From Paulownia fortunei (taxonomy: Eukaryota > Streptophyta > Magnoliopsida > Lamiales > Paulowniaceae), in assembly GCA_019321725.1 (NCBI GenBank), contig CM033115.1:22330673-22394672 (forward strand): a stretch of 64,000 bases of DNA, given 5' to 3'. Made by a program: the position numbers and the translations under genes. The stretch's first letter is position 1. Each line of letters starts with the position of its first letter. A model generated the notes under the pieces. The model was given only the letters and a program-made list of their open reading frames with translations. It was not told where the DNA came from and searched no databases. This document shows, in pieces, positions 63,217-64,000 of this stretch.

Positions 63217-63776
63217 GATGCGCATCGCAAATAACATGGTCAATCAGATTCTCATTCTAGTGTTGTATTCCTAGTGGCAACATGATCATTTTCAACTACC
63301 GTAATGTTTTCATGGTGCTGTCTTTCCACTCTGTTAATTATTTTTTCTTGATAATTGCAGCCAAGGAAAGCAGAAGAGATGCGACAGCGCTCATACAAAG
63401 ATTAGTTACATGCCAACACCAATTGTCTAGCTGTCAGTTGCATAGTGCGATTGGTCATCATCATTTTCAAAAACAAATGGGGAAATAATACAGAAACAAG
63501 CCATACCCAAAGTTCCCCTATTAAAAGAAGTGATCCAAGCTGATCTAGTGTTCTGTGTCAAGTTCAGTCAGAGGTACAAAGGTCTCTAAAATGCCAAACT
63601 TTGAATCAATCAACACAAAATTCATGAGTATATCTATCAGTAGAATTGAAAGACATTTCACTGCTGTGCTGGTGTCTCAATTTGAGATGTAACTTGTCAC
63701 TCTAGGAGTCCCAATATGCAATAACCATAATAACAAATCTTCCATTGCTAAAATCAGACGAACTGAAATCTCGCGA

Positions 63777-63836
63777 TCAATCTGAACCAACATCCACCCC
63801 TTTTCCCTTTAGGAATCCTTTGGCTTCAACAATATC
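63777..63836 (-). CDS. Possible terminal exon of an unidentified gene
   Basis: On the minus strand a pyrimidine-rich acceptor (TTTTGTCTTGTAG) is followed by 19 codons, DIVEAKGFLKGKGVDVGSD, and a stop. The composition looks coding, and the rest of the gene would lie beyond the right edge of the window. I do not recognise the family, and the phase is assumed to be 0. Confidence 0.35.
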   Translation of the reverse strand, partial: DIVEAKGFLKGKGVDVGSD

Positions 63837-64000
63837 CTACAAGACAAAACTAAAAAGTGAAAATCTCATAATAGCAGACTATAATTGGCCATGACAAGCC
63901 CAACACAAGAAGAGAGCTTCACAAGTTATTTTAAATTTGAGGCATTCTCCAACCGCCACCCCCTGTTTCCCACCCAGCAAACACACACACACACACACAC

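Larger units (their letters stand above)
62606..64000. other. NRPB10 upstream region to window end
   Basis: It includes the NRPB10 leader and promoter (GC-richer to about 62660), a short tandem repeat (63136-63216), and a possible terminal exon of another minus-strand gene (63777-63836). The window ends in a CA microsatellite (about 63979-64000). A 72-codon plus-strand ORF at 62765 shows no recognisable family. Confidence 0.45.

Overview
This is nuclear DNA of a flowering plant. Genes are split by many GT-AG introns, intergenic DNA is AT-rich, and poly-A/T runs and microsatellites are common. The proteins are plant families (FAB1-type lipid kinase, CYP714-like P450, GRAS regulator, MATE/DTX carrier, PSI1-like protein). 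The gene set points to a eudicot; I cannot name the species. No prokaryotic operon, CRISPR array, virus or gene cluster is visible. I rebuilt exons by eye from reading-frame continuity, splice sites and family similarity. Every reported CDS keeps phase across all its joints unless a break is noted.

Layout: 1-7190 (+) is the 3' part of a FAB1D-like 1-phosphatidylinositol-3-phosphate 5-kinase. It converges on a GT47 exostosin-type glycosyltransferase at 8424-11569 (-), whose first exon carries frame damage. A complete CYP714-like P450 lies at 12319-14432 (-). A small conserved 98-residue protein of unknown function is at 16727-17023 (-), with a leader containing introns that reaches about 19065. 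A broken F-box gene (about 20967-21400, +) sits behind a complete NIPA-type magnesium transporter (21823-26997, -). Next are a MATE/DTX54-like transporter (30020-33224, +), a classical protein tyrosine phosphatase (36098-40213, +), and a PSI1-like gene (43150-50036, +) that stops shortly after entering its DUF668 domain. The last genes are TMEM18 (51748-54539, -), a single-exon GRAS gene (55593-56978, -) and RNA polymerase subunit NRPB10 (60631-62605, -). A possible last exon of one more minus-strand gene is at 63777-63836.

The genes do not form one pathway. Their order is informative. As far as I recall the Arabidopsis map, FAB1D, exostosin, PSI1 and TMEM18 sit near At1g34260-At1g34350, while PTP1, DTX54 and NIPA sit near At1g71860-At1g71900. 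The window would then be one ancestral block whose members are split between two duplicated Arabidopsis segments.

The points most worth checking are the truncated PSI1-like gene, frame breaks in the GT47 and FAB1D-like genes that may be assembly errors, an NRPB10 intron donor that runs straight into a long CT/GT microsatellite, a MITE-like element in the GT47 intron, and several local tandem repeats.
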